NCBI RefSeq assembly: GCF_014119005.1
Contig: NZ_JACGYX010000002.1
Span: forward strand, 310,001-374,000
Direction of reading: 5' to 3'
Length of the DNA: 64,000 nucleotides
Origin: Psychrobacter sp. GP33
GTDB taxonomy: Bacteria > Pseudomonadota > Gammaproteobacteria > Pseudomonadales > Moraxellaceae
Shown: positions 44,865 through 54,729 of the stretch, one piece after another
How the letters are laid out: every line of letters begins with the position of its first letter
Numbering within the stretch: the first letter of the stretch is position 1
Translations under genes and position numbers: made by a program
The notes under the pieces: generated by a model
Told to the model about the DNA's origin: nothing
Seen by the model: only the letters and a program-made list of their open reading frames with translations
Database searches by the model: none

Positions 44865-45370
44865 TAAGATCCTACATAGACCGTTTATGGTGGCGGTAGA
44901 GGGTATAAATATAGCTATTTATCAGTAGAATAGCTATGCTGATATGCTTTTTGAATACAAGTGTTATCATGCACAAGTAGAGCAGTTGCTCTGAAAGGGT
45001 TATCCTTTATCTTATCGGTGCGTAAATCACACAAAGTGCACAGATGTTGCACGATGATTTTAGCGATAGTCAGAAAAAAATGCTATTATGCCACACTATT
45101 TTAACGGATACAGTGACAAGTCTTTGTCCTTACATTACTGTGTCGTCACTATTCACTGATATAGAAGCACAACAATAGTGCATAATATTGAGAATATATG
45201 ATGATATGGTGAGCATATCGTCAGCCCTATAAGCTCCAAGCGATTGCCCATTTACGTCAATTAGCTTAAGTTATAGATTATTATATGACGCCATATCAAA
45301 ACGATAGCGGCGCATCAAAATATGATAAGGCCGTCACCTTGTCAGCAGATTGGTAGGTATTGTACGGTAT
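44865..45370. other. Divergent intergenic region between ribA and dxs with two hairpins
   Basis: 505 AT-rich bases that include the palindrome AGAGCAGTTGCTCT (44979-44992) and the small hairpin AAAGG-GTTAT-CCTTT (44994-45008). The region must hold both promoters. No riboswitch or ORF was recognised. Confidence 0.4.
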
Positions 45371-47422
45371 ATGCAGCAGTCAACTCATCCCTCACAGTCT
45401 CATTCTCAATCGTCATCAGCTACTGATTCTGCTGTGCCTGCATCCGGTTTGCAGCAGACGTACTCAGTGATACCGCGTACGCGCCCTGTCACGCCGTTGT
45501 TGGATACTATTGAGACCCCAGCCGACCTAAAATCCCTCAACACCAAGCAGCTAATTACCTTAGCCGACGAGCTGCGCCTGTTTTTATTGTATTCAGCTGG
45601 TCAAAGTGGCGGTCATTTTGGTGCAAATTTAGGTGTTATTGAGTTGACGATTGCTCTGCATCATCTTTTAGATGCGCCTAATGACCAAATTGTTTGGGAT
45701 GTGGGTCATCAAGCCTATGCGCATAAGGTGCTGACCGGTCGCCGTGATAAGTTAAGTACCATTCGTGCCAAAGATGGTCTGACTGCTTTTCCTGAACGGG
45801 CTGAGTCAGTCTATGATACGTTTGGCGTTGGTCATTCATCGACGGCTATTTCGGCAGGGCTTGGCATGAGCTTGGCACTGCGCTATCAGGGTCGTGCGCA
45901 AACGGTTGCTTGCGTAATTGGCGATGGCGCAATGACCGGTGGTATGGCATTTGAGGCGATGAATGATGCGGTCCAACAAGACGCTGATCTGTTGGTAGTT
46001 TTAAATGACAATGACATGTCAATCTCTTGTTCTACCGGCGGTTTCTCTCGGCATCTGGCTATGCTGTGGGAGTCAGGATATCAGGTTGATATCTCAGAAA
46101 CTGGTACGCCGGTTTTATGCCCCCGTCCAATGATGGCAGGCTTTGACCGCCGTAAACGCCATACTGAGCAGCGTGCGGTTCCGCGACTAGAAGACAATTT
46201 GTTCAAAGCCATTGGCTTTACTTATTTTGGTCCTTTTGATGGGCATAATATCCCTGAGTTGCTACGTGTATTAGCGCGAGCTAAAGACGTTCATGGGCCA
46301 GTATTGGTGCATATTTATACTACCAAGGGCAAAGGTTTTGCGCCAGCAGAAGCTGATCCTGTTGGTTATCATGCCATTAATAAGTTACCTGCGGATGACA
46401 CTGTTAATGCTGATAATAAAGTGGCTATTGATGCTCAACCAAAATCTGCTCCGGCTTTAAAATATTCGCAAGTATTTGGTCAATTTTTATGCGATAAAGC
46501 CGTAGAAGATGATAAGTTGCTTGCTATTACGCCAGCGATGGAAGAAGGCTCGGGCATGATTGACTTTGCCCGCCAGTTTCCTGAACGTTTCTTTGATGTG
46601 GCAATTGCTGAGCAGCATGCAGTGACGCTTGCTGCTGGTATGGCAACCCAAGGCGTAAAGCCAATTGTTGCCATTTATTCGACGTTCCTGCAACGCGGTT
46701 ATGATCAACTGATTCATGATGTGGCGTTGCAGAATTTAGATGTGATGTTCGCCATCGACCGTGCAGGATTGGTTGGCGAAGATGGCGCGACCCATGCTGG
46801 AGTATTTGATTACGCGTTTTTACGTTGTATTCCAAATATGCTTATTGCTGCACCAAAAGATGAAAACGAATGTTATCAGCTGCTCAATACCTGCTATGAG
46901 CATAAGGGTAGTACTGCCGTACGCTATCCGCGCGGTGTAGGTACGGGTGCGACCATTCAACGACCACCCCAGAATTATAAAGTGGGGCAAGCGGTGGTGG
47001 AGTCGGTGCTCGGTACTGATAATGCGCCCGTTCAATTGGCGCTACTGGTATTTGGCACGATGGTAGCAACGGCTGAGCAAGCAGCGCAAACTCTTATTCA
47101 GCAATACAATTGCCAAGTGCATGTCGTTAACATGCGCTGGGTCAAGCCACTTGATGCCAGCTTGATAGACCGTTTAATTACTCAAGGTGTAACCCATATT
47201 GCCACCATAGAAGAGCATGTGCTCATGGGCGGCGCGGGCAGCGCGGTAAATGAGTATTTATTAAATGAGTCTGCTGCCTTTAAAATAAGCCGTCCGGCAA
47301 TTTGTAATATCGGTATTCCAGACGCTTTTGTTGCCCATGGTTCGCAAGCAGAGCAACTAAGCGACTGTGGCTTGGATTTAGCTGGAGTGACGCGTCAGTT
47401 GCAACAACTGCTGTCTTGTTAG
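45371..47422 (+). CDS. dxs: 1-deoxy-D-xylulose-5-phosphate synthase
   Basis: This thiamine-diphosphate enzyme of the MEP isoprenoid pathway joins pyruvate and glyceraldehyde 3-phosphate. Motifs include [14 protein letters not shown] with the catalytic His, [17 protein letters not shown] (diphosphate binding, GDG...N), [35 protein letters not shown] with the catalytic Glu, and [15 protein letters not shown]. At 683 residues it is about 60 longer than E. coli Dxs (620) because of a Ser/Gln-rich N-terminus. An in-frame TTG at 45350 is the alternative start, and the true one may be internal. An insert near residue 240 contains [16 protein letters not shown]. Confidence 0.95.
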   Translation: MQQSTHPSQSHSQSSSATDSAVPASGLQQTYSVIPRTRPVTPLLDTIETPADLKSLNTKQLITLADELRLFLLYSAGQSGGHFGANLGVIELTIALHHLLDAPNDQIVWDVGHQAYAHKVLTGRRDKLSTIRAKDGLTAFPERAESVYDTFGVGHSSTAISAGLGMSLALRYQGRAQTVACVIGDGAMTGGMAFEAMNDAVQQDADLLVVLNDNDMSISCSTGGFSRHLAMLWESGYQVDISETGTPVLCPRPMMAGFDRRKRHTEQRAVPRLEDNLFKAIGFTYFGPFDGHNIPELLRVLARAKDVHGPVLVHIYTTKGKGFAPAEADPVGYHAINKLPADDTVNADNKVAIDAQPKSAPALKYSQVFGQFLCDKAVEDDKLLAITPAMEEGSGMIDFARQFPERFFDVAIAEQHAVTLAAGMATQGVKPIVAIYSTFLQRGYDQLIHDVALQNLDVMFAIDRAGLVGEDGATHAGVFDYAFLRCIPNMLIAAPKDENECYQLLNTCYEHKGSTAVRYPRGVGTGATIQRPPQNYKVGQAVVESVLGTDNAPVQLALLVFGTMVATAEQAAQTLIQQYNCQVHVVNMRWVKPLDASLIDRLITQGVTHIATIEEHVLMGGAGSAVNEYLLNESAAFKISRPAICNIGIPDAFVAHGSQAEQLSDCGLDLAGVTRQLQQLLSC

Positions 47423-47756
47423 AACTCTTGGGTAAACAACTGGTCTAATAAGATAATATATTGATAATAAATACCTTAATTTTTTCATAAGTTTGGAAAA
47501 TTAATAATAAATACCCACACGCGCTAAAAAATTGATAAAATAGCACGGCGAAATAAAGCGCATGTGTGCCACCTGCTTGCCGTAGGTGTAAATTATTTGA
47601 CAACTTGGGCAGTAGCAGATAGCAACCATCAGGTATGGCGTGCATGATTGCCATGACGGCGGGTTTTAAGATTATTAATTAACCCATTGTCGCGCAGTGT
47701 TTTTTAGTCACAGTACGCAGTTATTCGTATTCATTCATCAAGCAAATAGGTTATAT
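47423..47756. other. Intergenic region before suhB with a 15-base direct repeat
   Basis: This 334-base gap contains two near-identical copies of TT(G/A)ATAATAAATACC (47461-47475 and 47501-47515) at 40-base spacing and AGG before the suhB start. A minus-strand ORF of 69 codons here looks random. No RNA gene was seen. Confidence 0.4.
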
Positions 47757-48584
47757 ATGGAACCCATGGTCGTTATCGCAGCGCGCGCTGCTGAAAAAGT
47801 CGGTAAAGAGATTTTATACGCACATCAAAACCGTCATAAAATTGAGCTGGATATTGAGTCTAAAGGGCTTGATGGTCTGGTAACGCGTATTGATCGTTTT
47901 AGCGAAGAGTTGACCATTGAGACGCTAAAAGCCAGCTATCCAACGCACTCGTATTTGGGTGAAGAGTTTGGTATGCAAGAAGGTCGTGGCGAAGATGCCG
48001 ATTGGTGCTGGATTATTGATCCATTAGATGGCACCAAAAATTTCGTACATGGTGTACCGCAGTTTTGTGTTTCGATAGCCGTGCAGCATAAAGGCGTGAC
48101 TCAACATGGCGTTGTCTATGATCCTGTCCGTGATGAGATGTTTTCAGCCAGCCGTGGTAAAGGTGCGCGTTTAAATCAGCGCCGTATCAATGTCAGTGAG
48201 CGTAAAACCATTGATGGTGGCCTATTTACTACCGGTCATCCGCTTGAGCGTAAGCGCAATGGCGAAGTCATATCGTATGCTAAAGAGCATTTTGAAAGTT
48301 TACAAAAAGTGAGTGAAGCGGGTGGTCAGATTCGCCGTTTAGGCTCAGCTGCCCTTGATTTATGTTATGTGGCTGCTGGTCGTTTTGATGGTTATTTTGA
48401 GATGTCCATTAAGCCGTGGGATATTGCTGCTGGTGAATTGATTGTGACTGAAGCGCGTGGCGTGGTGGTTGATCATACGGGCGCGCATAATTCTATGGAA
48501 TCAGGGTCTATCTTTGCCTGTAATATAAAAATGCTCAAACCATTGATGCAAGTGGTTGTTCCTGCGTGGGGCGATGCACTTTAA
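47757..48584 (+). CDS. suhB: Inositol-1-monophosphatase family protein SuhB
   Basis: A 275-residue Mg-dependent phosphatase also known in E. coli as a ribosomal RNA antitermination factor. The metal-binding motifs are GEEFG, WIIDPLDGTKNFVHG and WDIAAGELIVTEARG, with GSAALDLCYVAAGRFDGYFE between. The frame runs upstream to 47697, but the ATG at 47757 has AGG at proper spacing and gives MEPMVVIAARAAEKVGK, the family-typical start. It is a single gene ending at a strong terminator. Confidence 0.93.
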   Translation: MEPMVVIAARAAEKVGKEILYAHQNRHKIELDIESKGLDGLVTRIDRFSEELTIETLKASYPTHSYLGEEFGMQEGRGEDADWCWIIDPLDGTKNFVHGVPQFCVSIAVQHKGVTQHGVVYDPVRDEMFSASRGKGARLNQRRINVSERKTIDGGLFTTGHPLERKRNGEVISYAKEHFESLQKVSEAGGQIRRLGSAALDLCYVAAGRFDGYFEMSIKPWDIAAGELIVTEARGVVVDHTGAHNSMESGSIFACNIKMLKPLMQVVVPAWGDAL

Positions 48585-48648
48585 GCTTATTTGGGAAGCG
48601 TATTGTAATCCGTTAACAAGAATACGCTGCGCATAAATAAGTAGTAAT

Positions 48649-48684
48649 AAAAAAGCTGATTTCATATTGAAGTCAGCTTTTTTT
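48649..48684 (+). terminator. Intrinsic terminator after suhB
   Basis: The stem AAAAGCTGA/TCAGCTTTT with an inner TTC/GAA pairing is followed by T residues. The A-run on the left also suits the converging acyltransferase gene. Confidence 0.88.
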
Positions 48685-48724
48685 ATGGGCATTGAAACAT
48701 GATGTTTTTATAATACTATTTAGG

Positions 48725-50125
48725 TCAGCCTGCTTGTTTTTCATTACTGATAGCTTCTAAACTAATAGTTTCTAAAGCGCAAAGTTCTTCCTCAATCAAT
48801 GCCAGCATATCTTGTACATGTGGCAATAGCTTACTACATGCAGTGATACAGAATTCAAGCTTATCCAAATAAGTGGTCAAAGTAATATTCATTGCTTGCC
48901 CATCAACGACGATAGAGGCAGGATATAAAGCTTTAAGCGGTGCGCCATTCCAATATAGCGGTTTATCAACTCCAGGTACATTTGAGATAATCAAGTTAAA
49001 TGCCTGCTTTTTTGGAAACAGCCCAGTTAAGATATTGATGCCCTCCCACGCATAAGTAATGGCACTATAATTGAGCACTTGTGCCTGATTCATGCGTCTA
49101 AAACGGCGCTTACCTTTGTTCATACTGTCATGAATCAGCTGCAATCGCCGTATGGGATCATCAAGATGCGTACCAAGATTTGCCAATAAAAATGAAAGTT
49201 GATTGCCCGATGCTGATTCATCATTCCGTAGCGACATGGGCACAAAGGCAATCAGCGGCTTTTTGGGTAAGGCATTAATACTTTGTAGATAACGGCGAAT
49301 CGCACCAGCGCATACAGCAAGAATTACATCATTCATCGTGACATGCAGCTTGTCGGCAATATCGCGAAAGCGCTGCATCTCATAGGACTGAGCGGCTATC
49401 CGCCGTGAGGCTGAAATACGCTGATTGAGCACACTCATGGGCGCATCAAAGGGGCTGACATAATCTTCATCATGGCGATTTTTGAAATTATCAATCAACT
49501 CAGAACAGACCGGCTTAATGGTCAGTAGCTGCTCTTTAATAATCGAGACAAGTGAGCGCCCATCAGGCAGTATTGCATCGACCTGATTGCGGTGACGGGC
49601 CATCAGTGACCATACTGGCAGAGTCATCGGCTCAGTGGGCGACTGCGATAGCGACCTTTGAATCAGCCGCATCGCAGCAATGCCATCGACCAAAGAATGA
49701 TGAATCTTAAAATATAAAGCAAAGCGTTCAGGACTGCCCTCGAATTCGGGGCAAATGCCTTCAATAACATGACATTCCCACAATGGCATCGCCCGATCAA
49801 GTAGCTTGCTGTGCTCTTTTGAGATATACATTAATAGCTCGCGTACGCGGGCAGGCTGAGGCAATGCAACATGACGAAAATGATGCTCGACATGAAAATT
49901 TTCGTCTTGTTTCCAAAACAGCAAATGCTCCAGCACCTGATTAAATGGGAAGCTTGGCGGTACGGTAGCAGTCTGCATCTGCTGCACCAATTGGTAAACA
50001 AAATTGCAATCGGCAGTTTGCGCCAGCTCAGGCAGTTCAAATAAAAACAATCCACCCACGTGCATGGGCTGCTTACGTGACTCAAGAAGTAAAAATAACT
50101 GATCAACTGCCGTCAACAACCGCAT
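48725..50125 (-). CDS. Wax ester synthase/acyl-CoA:diacylglycerol acyltransferase (WS/DGAT)
   Basis: This bifunctional enzyme makes storage wax esters and triacylglycerols. The 466-residue protein has the condensing-type active site HHSLVDG (residues 142-148), the ML-AVDQLFLLLES N-terminus, PLWECHVIEG, NDVILAVCAGAIRRYL and NLIISNVPG, all typical of the AtfA/WS-DGAT family. The frame is open to 50158, but the ATG at 50125 follows AAAGGA and gives the conserved MRLLTAVDQ start. Neutral-lipid storage is common in Moraxellaceae. It is a single gene, convergent with suhB. Confidence 0.92.
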   Translation of the reverse strand: MRLLTAVDQLFLLLESRKQPMHVGGLFLFELPELAQTADCNFVYQLVQQMQTATVPPSFPFNQVLEHLLFWKQDENFHVEHHFRHVALPQPARVRELLMYISKEHSKLLDRAMPLWECHVIEGICPEFEGSPERFALYFKIHHSLVDGIAAMRLIQRSLSQSPTEPMTLPVWSLMARHRNQVDAILPDGRSLVSIIKEQLLTIKPVCSELIDNFKNRHDEDYVSPFDAPMSVLNQRISASRRIAAQSYEMQRFRDIADKLHVTMNDVILAVCAGAIRRYLQSINALPKKPLIAFVPMSLRNDESASGNQLSFLLANLGTHLDDPIRRLQLIHDSMNKGKRRFRRMNQAQVLNYSAITYAWEGINILTGLFPKKQAFNLIISNVPGVDKPLYWNGAPLKALYPASIVVDGQAMNITLTTYLDKLEFCITACSKLLPHVQDMLALIEEELCALETISLEAISNEKQAG

Positions 50126-50263
50126 AACATGTCCTTTAAAATTAATCTTTAGAATCAATGAGCTGCGCGCTATGCGTGAACACCATTATGGTGCATCGAT
50201 ATGAACAGCAATTAAGTTAAATACGTCTTAGTACTTTTCTATTACCTTTTTATTAAATATGCT

Positions 50264-51100
50264 TTATTGAAAAAAGTAACCAGTCTGCGGCGAGCTGGCG
50301 GTTGCCATTTTTCGCATCGGCATCCGACCTGCTAAGAATGCCTCACGACCTGCCCATACGGCATGTTTCATAGCGTATGCCATCATAACGGGATTTTGCG
50401 CACTGGCAATCGCTGAGTTCATGAGTACGCCATCGCAGCCAAGCTCCATGGCAATTGCTGCATCTGATGCTGTGCCGACACCGGCATCTACCAAGACTGG
50501 AACTTTAGCATTTTCAATAATAAGGCTGAGCGTATGACGATTCAGCAGACCCAAACCAGAACCAATTAAACTGCCCAATGGCATGATTGCTACACAGCCC
50601 ATACTCTCTAGTTCTTGCGCGACAATCGGGTCGTCTGAGGTATACACCATGACCTCAAAGCCATCATCAATCAATACTTTTGCTGCTTTTAACGTTTCCA
50701 TCACATTGGGATACAGGCTTTTTTCATCGCCCAGCACTTCAAGCTTGACCAGATTATGCCCGCCTAACAGCTCGCGAGCAAGCTTACAGGTACGAATGGC
50801 ACTTTCGGCATCAAAGCAACCCGCCGTATTGGGCAAAATGGTGTATTTATCTGGAGAGATGACGTCAAGCAAGTTGGGCTCGTTACGATTTTGACCAATA
50901 TTGGTACGGCGAATCGCGACGGTTACAATTTCTGCTCCCGAAGCAGCAATTGCCGCGCCAGTCTCGCTCATGTCTTTATACTTACCCGTGCCAACCAGCA
51001 AGCGCGAGGAAAACGTACGACTACCTACCGTAAAAGTATCATTGGTAAGCGGAGAGTGACCAGTAATGAGAGTTGAATCTTGGGTCATGGCTTGCGACAT
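50264..51100 (-). CDS. thiG: Thiazole synthase
   Basis: Condenses DXP, thiocarboxylated ThiS and a glycine imine into the thiazole phosphate of thiamine. The 278-residue TIM-barrel protein has [44 protein letters not shown] with the following LVKLEVLGD (Schiff-base Lys), [12 protein letters not shown] and [31 protein letters not shown]. The first 20 residues are an extra polar stretch before [12 protein letters not shown]. Its partner thiS lies at 27505-27705. No thiamine (THI) riboswitch is visible upstream. Confidence 0.95.
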   Translation of the reverse strand: MSQAMTQDSTLITGHSPLTNDTFTVGSRTFSSRLLVGTGKYKDMSETGAAIAASGAEIVTVAIRRTNIGQNRNEPNLLDVISPDKYTILPNTAGCFDAESAIRTCKLARELLGGHNLVKLEVLGDEKSLYPNVMETLKAAKVLIDDGFEVMVYTSDDPIVAQELESMGCVAIMPLGSLIGSGLGLLNRHTLSLIIENAKVPVLVDAGVGTASDAAIAMELGCDGVLMNSAIASAQNPVMMAYAMKHAVWAGREAFLAGRMPMRKMATASSPQTGYFFQ

Positions 51101-51492
51101 ATAAAATCCTAGGACAGACGGGCGATAAAAGCAAAAATAAAATAAAGAACGGTAAGTCAGTTAAAAGAAATAGCAGAAAAAAGTAGGGTCATAAAGATAA
51201 CATATTAGACTGTATAAACCAGCATGATGCTGTAGAAAGTTATCTATAAAAATGGCAATAACGCGCAAAAGCAGAACTTATCTAAGCATACAAAATGGTA
51301 GTATATCAAATAGAGTAGCACTGACGGTTATCCATTATTCAGGTTCATAGGTACGTCGTCAATGACTTTTTATCTTCTTATCAGCAGCGCTATTTGCCCC
51401 TTTGTTTTGCTCTTTAAACGATTCTATAACCGCTTCTTTAAGCCATTCTCGAACCCTTTTTAACTGATTACTTTATTGATTAGGTCGCCTTT
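51101..51492. other. Divergent intergenic region between thiG and gspE
   Basis: 392 AT-rich bases that must hold both promoters. The short palindrome CAGCATGATGCTG (51219-51231) is visible. No riboswitch, terminator or ORF was recognised. Confidence 0.4.
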
Positions 51493-53016
51493 ATGCTGCA
51501 ACTGCCGTACAGTTTTGCCAAGCGTCACCAGCTATTAATTGTTCTTGCGATTGATGCTGAGTTGCCACCGACTTTGGTGCTGACCAAAGCCACGCCATTA
51601 TCAGCTATTAATGAGGCAGTACGCTTTTTGCAGCAGCAAGGTGTGCGCAGTGTCCCGGTTTATGACAGTATCAGCACCGACGATTTTGAAAAACGTATGA
51701 ACGCCGCGTATGCAGGTAATACGGGTGAGTCGCAGCATATTGCTGCTGGTTTAGAGGATCATCCTGATCTTGATAGCCTAGCCGATAGCGTCCCTGAGAC
51801 CGAAGATTTGATGGACAGCCAAGATGATGCGCCCATTATTCGCCTGATTAATGCGCTATTGTCTGAAGCCATTCGCCTAAACGCCTCCGATATTCATATC
51901 GAAACCTTTGAAAAACGGCTAGTGGTGCGTTTCCGAGTTGATGGTGAGCTCAAAGAAATCATTACCCCAAAACGGCAATTAGCGCCCTTATTAGTATCGC
52001 GTATTAAAGTCATGGCAAAGCTCGATATTGCCGAAAAACGCGTGCCACAAGATGGGCGCATGAGCCTGAGGCTGGCGGGGCGCGAGGTTGATGTGCGGGT
52101 ATCGACGTTGCCATCGAGCTTTGGCGAACGGGTGGTAATGCGTCTGCTTGATAAACAAGCTGGTCATCTGAATATGACCTATCTTGGCTTGTCTGAGCAT
52201 GATTATAGTGAATTAAAACGCCTAATTTACCGTCCGCATGGCATTATCTTGGTAACGGGTCCGACCGGTTCGGGTAAAACCACAACCCTTTATGCCGCTT
52301 TAACTGACCTCAATGACCAAACGCGTAATATCTTAACGGCTGAAGATCCGATTGAGTTTCAGCTCGATGGTATTGGGCAAACACAGGTGAATAATAAGGT
52401 GGATATGACCTTTGCCAAAAGTCTGCGGGCAATGCTGAGGCAAGATCCTGATGTGGTCATGGTAGGAGAAATCCGTGATATTGAAACTGCCGAGATTGCC
52501 GTACAAGCGTCATTAACTGGGCATTTAGTGCTATCGACCTTGCATACCAATACCGCAATTGGGGCAGTCACACGGCTGCAAGATATGGGCATTGAGCCAT
52601 TTTTATTATCGTCATCTTTGATTGGCGTGGTGGCGCAGCGCTTGGTGCGTACCTTATGCAAAAATTGTCATACGTGGCAGCATGCTGACCTTGAACAAAG
52701 CAAATTGTTTACCGAAATTAATATCAACGCTGAAACGACCATTAATCTGCCAAAAGCAGTCGGCTGTGATAAATGTAATCAATTGGGGTTTAAAGGGCGT
52801 ACGGCAATCTATGAAGTAGTGCCGATTGATGACAGTTTGCGTCGAATGATTCACAGCCATGCGGCAGAGTTTGAACTCGAAGCCTATGCGCGCCAGCAAA
52901 CATCTTCAATTCGTGCTGATGGTTTGCGCAAGGTCATAAGTGGACAGACGACACTCGAGGAAGTCTTGCGTGTCACTAAAGAAAGCGCCTTATTAGAAGA
53001 CGCTTTGCCTGTTTAA
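51493..53016 (+). CDS. gspE: Type II secretion system ATPase GspE
   Basis: The cytoplasmic hexameric ATPase that drives the T2SS pseudopilus. The 507-residue protein has the N1/N2 domain, DIHIETFEKRLVVRFRVDGELKEI, AEKRVPQDGRMSLRLAGREVDVRVSTLPSSFGERVVMRLL, Walker A GPTGSGKTTT, the Asp box ILTAEDPIEFQLDGIGQTQVN, Walker B DPDVVMVGEIRDIETAEIAVQASLTGHLVLSTLHTN, and the C-terminal zinc motif with CKNCH and CDKC. All catalytic motifs are intact. gspF and gspG are more than 8 kb downstream, with unrelated genes between. A weak hairpin (53056-53082) without T-run follows. Confidence 0.95.
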   Translation: MLQLPYSFAKRHQLLIVLAIDAELPPTLVLTKATPLSAINEAVRFLQQQGVRSVPVYDSISTDDFEKRMNAAYAGNTGESQHIAAGLEDHPDLDSLADSVPETEDLMDSQDDAPIIRLINALLSEAIRLNASDIHIETFEKRLVVRFRVDGELKEIITPKRQLAPLLVSRIKVMAKLDIAEKRVPQDGRMSLRLAGREVDVRVSTLPSSFGERVVMRLLDKQAGHLNMTYLGLSEHDYSELKRLIYRPHGIILVTGPTGSGKTTTLYAALTDLNDQTRNILTAEDPIEFQLDGIGQTQVNNKVDMTFAKSLRAMLRQDPDVVMVGEIRDIETAEIAVQASLTGHLVLSTLHTNTAIGAVTRLQDMGIEPFLLSSSLIGVVAQRLVRTLCKNCHTWQHADLEQSKLFTEININAETTINLPKAVGCDKCNQLGFKGRTAIYEVVPIDDSLRRMIHSHAAEFELEAYARQQTSSIRADGLRKVISGQTTLEEVLRVTKESALLEDALPV

Positions 53017-53055
53017 TTGAATAATATAATGGCTAATTTAATTTCTCAATTTAAT

Positions 53056-53082
53056 CACTCAGTTTAATTGCTTAACTGAGTG
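53056..53082. repeat. Inverted repeat downstream of gspE
   Basis: The arms CACTCAGTTTA and TAACTGAGTG pair around a 6-base loop, 40 bases after gspE and before the converging RidA-family gene. The sequence after it is not T-rich, so termination is uncertain. Confidence 0.5.
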
Positions 53083-53108
53083 GTTTACCAGGCGTTTACC
53101 CTGCATTG

Positions 53109-53624
53109 TTATTTTGCCGCGATACATTCAATCTCAACGCTAGCACCTGCTGCCAGGCCAGCCACTCCAAAGGTTGAGCGTACCGGATACGGCTTAGCTA
53201 GCTCTGTTTGATAAACTTTATTAAAGTCAGCAAAGTCGTTCATATCAGTGAGCATGGCGCTACATTTAATCAAGTTTGATTTTTGATAACCGTATTGTAA
53301 TAAAATTGCCTGAATATTATCAAAAACTTGCTTGGTTTCCGCCTTGATGCCACCTTTCACCAACTTATCATCTTTAAAGCCAATTTGCCCTGATAAATAC
53401 AGCGTATCGCCAACGCGGACTGCATCGGAGAAAGGATAAGCGCCTCCATCGCCATAAAAAATCGGCTTAGATTTACTAACTTTGGCGTTTTTATGAGTAA
53501 TGGCATCGGTGTTGGCATCAGGACTGACAGCCGCATGGGCGCTTACGGTGACAGTAAACAGACATGCGCCCGTTAGTAATGCTGAGGAAAAAGCGCTTAT
53601 CAGTTTGTTGGTATAAGTAGACAT
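53109..53624 (-). CDS. RidA family protein with signal peptide
   Basis: A 171-residue protein of the Rid (YjgF/YER057c/UK114) family, whose cytoplasmic members hydrolyse reactive enamine/imine intermediates. The typical end PVRSTFGVAGLAAGASVEIECIA carries the active-site Arg, and VGDTLYLSGQIG and QVFDNIQAILLQYGY are present. Unlike RidA proper (about 130 residues), it begins with a signal peptide (ISAFSSALLTGACLFTVTVSAHA, cleavage near residue 32) and a Lys-rich linker, so it is predicted to act in the periplasm. AAGGAAAA precedes the ATG. Its target in the periplasm is unknown. Confidence 0.85.
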   Translation of the reverse strand: MSTYTNKLISAFSSALLTGACLFTVTVSAHAAVSPDANTDAITHKNAKVSKSKPIFYGDGGAYPFSDAVRVGDTLYLSGQIGFKDDKLVKGGIKAETKQVFDNIQAILLQYGYQKSNLIKCSAMLTDMNDFADFNKVYQTELAKPYPVRSTFGVAGLAAGASVEIECIAAK

Positions 53625-53781
53625 GATGTTTTCCTTATGATAAATGGCAGGATAATAAAGGATGGTTCTAGCCGTTATGGTTTTAGAATTGGTTATAAAT
53701 TAAAAACCAAGCTCTATATTTTTACTAATTTTGCGTCTTTACCTTATCAAATTTAGTCGGCTTTTGGGATTTATTTATGTC

Positions 53782-54465
53782 CTAGTCTGACTTCTCGATT
53801 TTGCCTTGACGACGGGCTTCTAGTTCCGACTTTGGTATCCACGCCCAGGTCATCTCAACCACGATAGAGTCGCGCTCACTGTCAGATTCGCGGTCTTTAA
53901 TCACACACGGTATGACCATCTCACCTTTGGGCGTGTTTAAAATAGCTAAGCGTTGCTCATCGGTTAAAGTGGCGATGGCAGCAATTTGTCCTTTTTTTAG
54001 CGGACGATAAAAGTTCACCGAATAAGATTTGACTAGTAACACCCGATCAGAAGGCAAGTTTACGCCTAAGATAAAACCTGTCGCGGTTTCTGCAAGAAGA
54101 GTAACGGCAACGGCATGTACTGAGCCAATATGATTTTGCACCGCTTTAGTATTATTTAAGCTAACTACGACTTTATTGGGTTCGACGGTCTCATAATAGA
54201 CGCCAGTTGTGCCCACGTATGGCACGACTTTACCGAATGCTTTGGATAACACGGTGGCGCGAACGCCTGATGGCAGGTATTTAGTGACGGCTAATAATTT
54301 GGTAAATTGATTACTGACTGGTTTGAGGAGTTCGTTACCATTTTTATTGCTCATATCATTACTGGCATCATGACTGGCATCGTTTTTCCGATTAAATTTA
54401 CCCGCCACTTTGCTGGGTAATACTGCACCTGAAGTAGCCACTAGTTTGTTTAATAGTTCAGACAT
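53782..54465 (-). CDS. DUF4442 (hotdog-fold) domain protein
   Basis: A 227-residue protein with a hotdog-fold thioesterase-like domain (about residues 60-205). Characteristic are YETVEPNKVVVSLNNTKAVQNHIGSVHAVAVTLLAETATG and the later KSYSVNFYRPLKKGQIAAIATL. DUF4442 members resemble acyl-CoA thioesterases, but their substrates are unknown. The first about 45 residues are polar, with an Asn/Asp/Ser-rich stretch. It is separate from the RidA-family gene (157 bases apart), and the McrB gene is divergent on the other side. Confidence 0.82.
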   Translation of the reverse strand: MSELLNKLVATSGAVLPSKVAGKFNRKNDASHDASNDMSNKNGNELLKPVSNQFTKLLAVTKYLPSGVRATVLSKAFGKVVPYVGTTGVYYETVEPNKVVVSLNNTKAVQNHIGSVHAVAVTLLAETATGFILGVNLPSDRVLLVKSYSVNFYRPLKKGQIAAIATLTDEQRLAILNTPKGEMVIPCVIKDRESDSERDSIVVEMTWAWIPKSELEARRQGKIEKSD

Positions 54466-54577
54466 ATGATATTCCTTAAAATGACGGGTTTTAGCATGTT
54501 TAAGTCAACTGCCAAATAAGTTGCTTACTATCCTGATAAGTAACCTACTGTGTTTAAATAACTCAGCTTTAACCCTG

Positions 54578-54583
54578 TATAAT
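54578..54583 (+). promoter_or_regulatory. Candidate -10 box upstream of the mcrB-like gene
   Basis: A TATAAT with TG just upstream lies about 150 bases before the gene. A second TATAAT is at 54701-54706, very near the start. No good -35 box is seen for either, so which one is used is uncertain. Confidence 0.3.
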
Positions 54584-54729
54584 GATGGCTAATGTACGCA
54601 CTCAATGTTAGCACTATCGACCGTCAGCGAGCCATGATTAGCATCGACTGCCGCGCTCACAAACTATTGTCGTTAAGATAACGCGCATCGCTGAACGTTT
54701 TATAATCTGTTCTTTTACTGAGTAAAGTT

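Noticed and set aside
47445..47654. Minus-strand ORF of 69 codons in the gap before suhB
   Set aside because: It has no ribosome-binding site, an irregular composition and no recognisable motif; an AT-rich gap gives such frames by chance.
51101..51492. Thiamine (THI) riboswitch upstream of thiG
   Set aside because: The conserved CUGAGA and ACCUGAUCUGGAUAAU-like elements are not present on either strand of the gap.
53056..53082. gspE intrinsic terminator
   Set aside because: The stem is good, but no T-run follows, so it is listed only as an inverted repeat.
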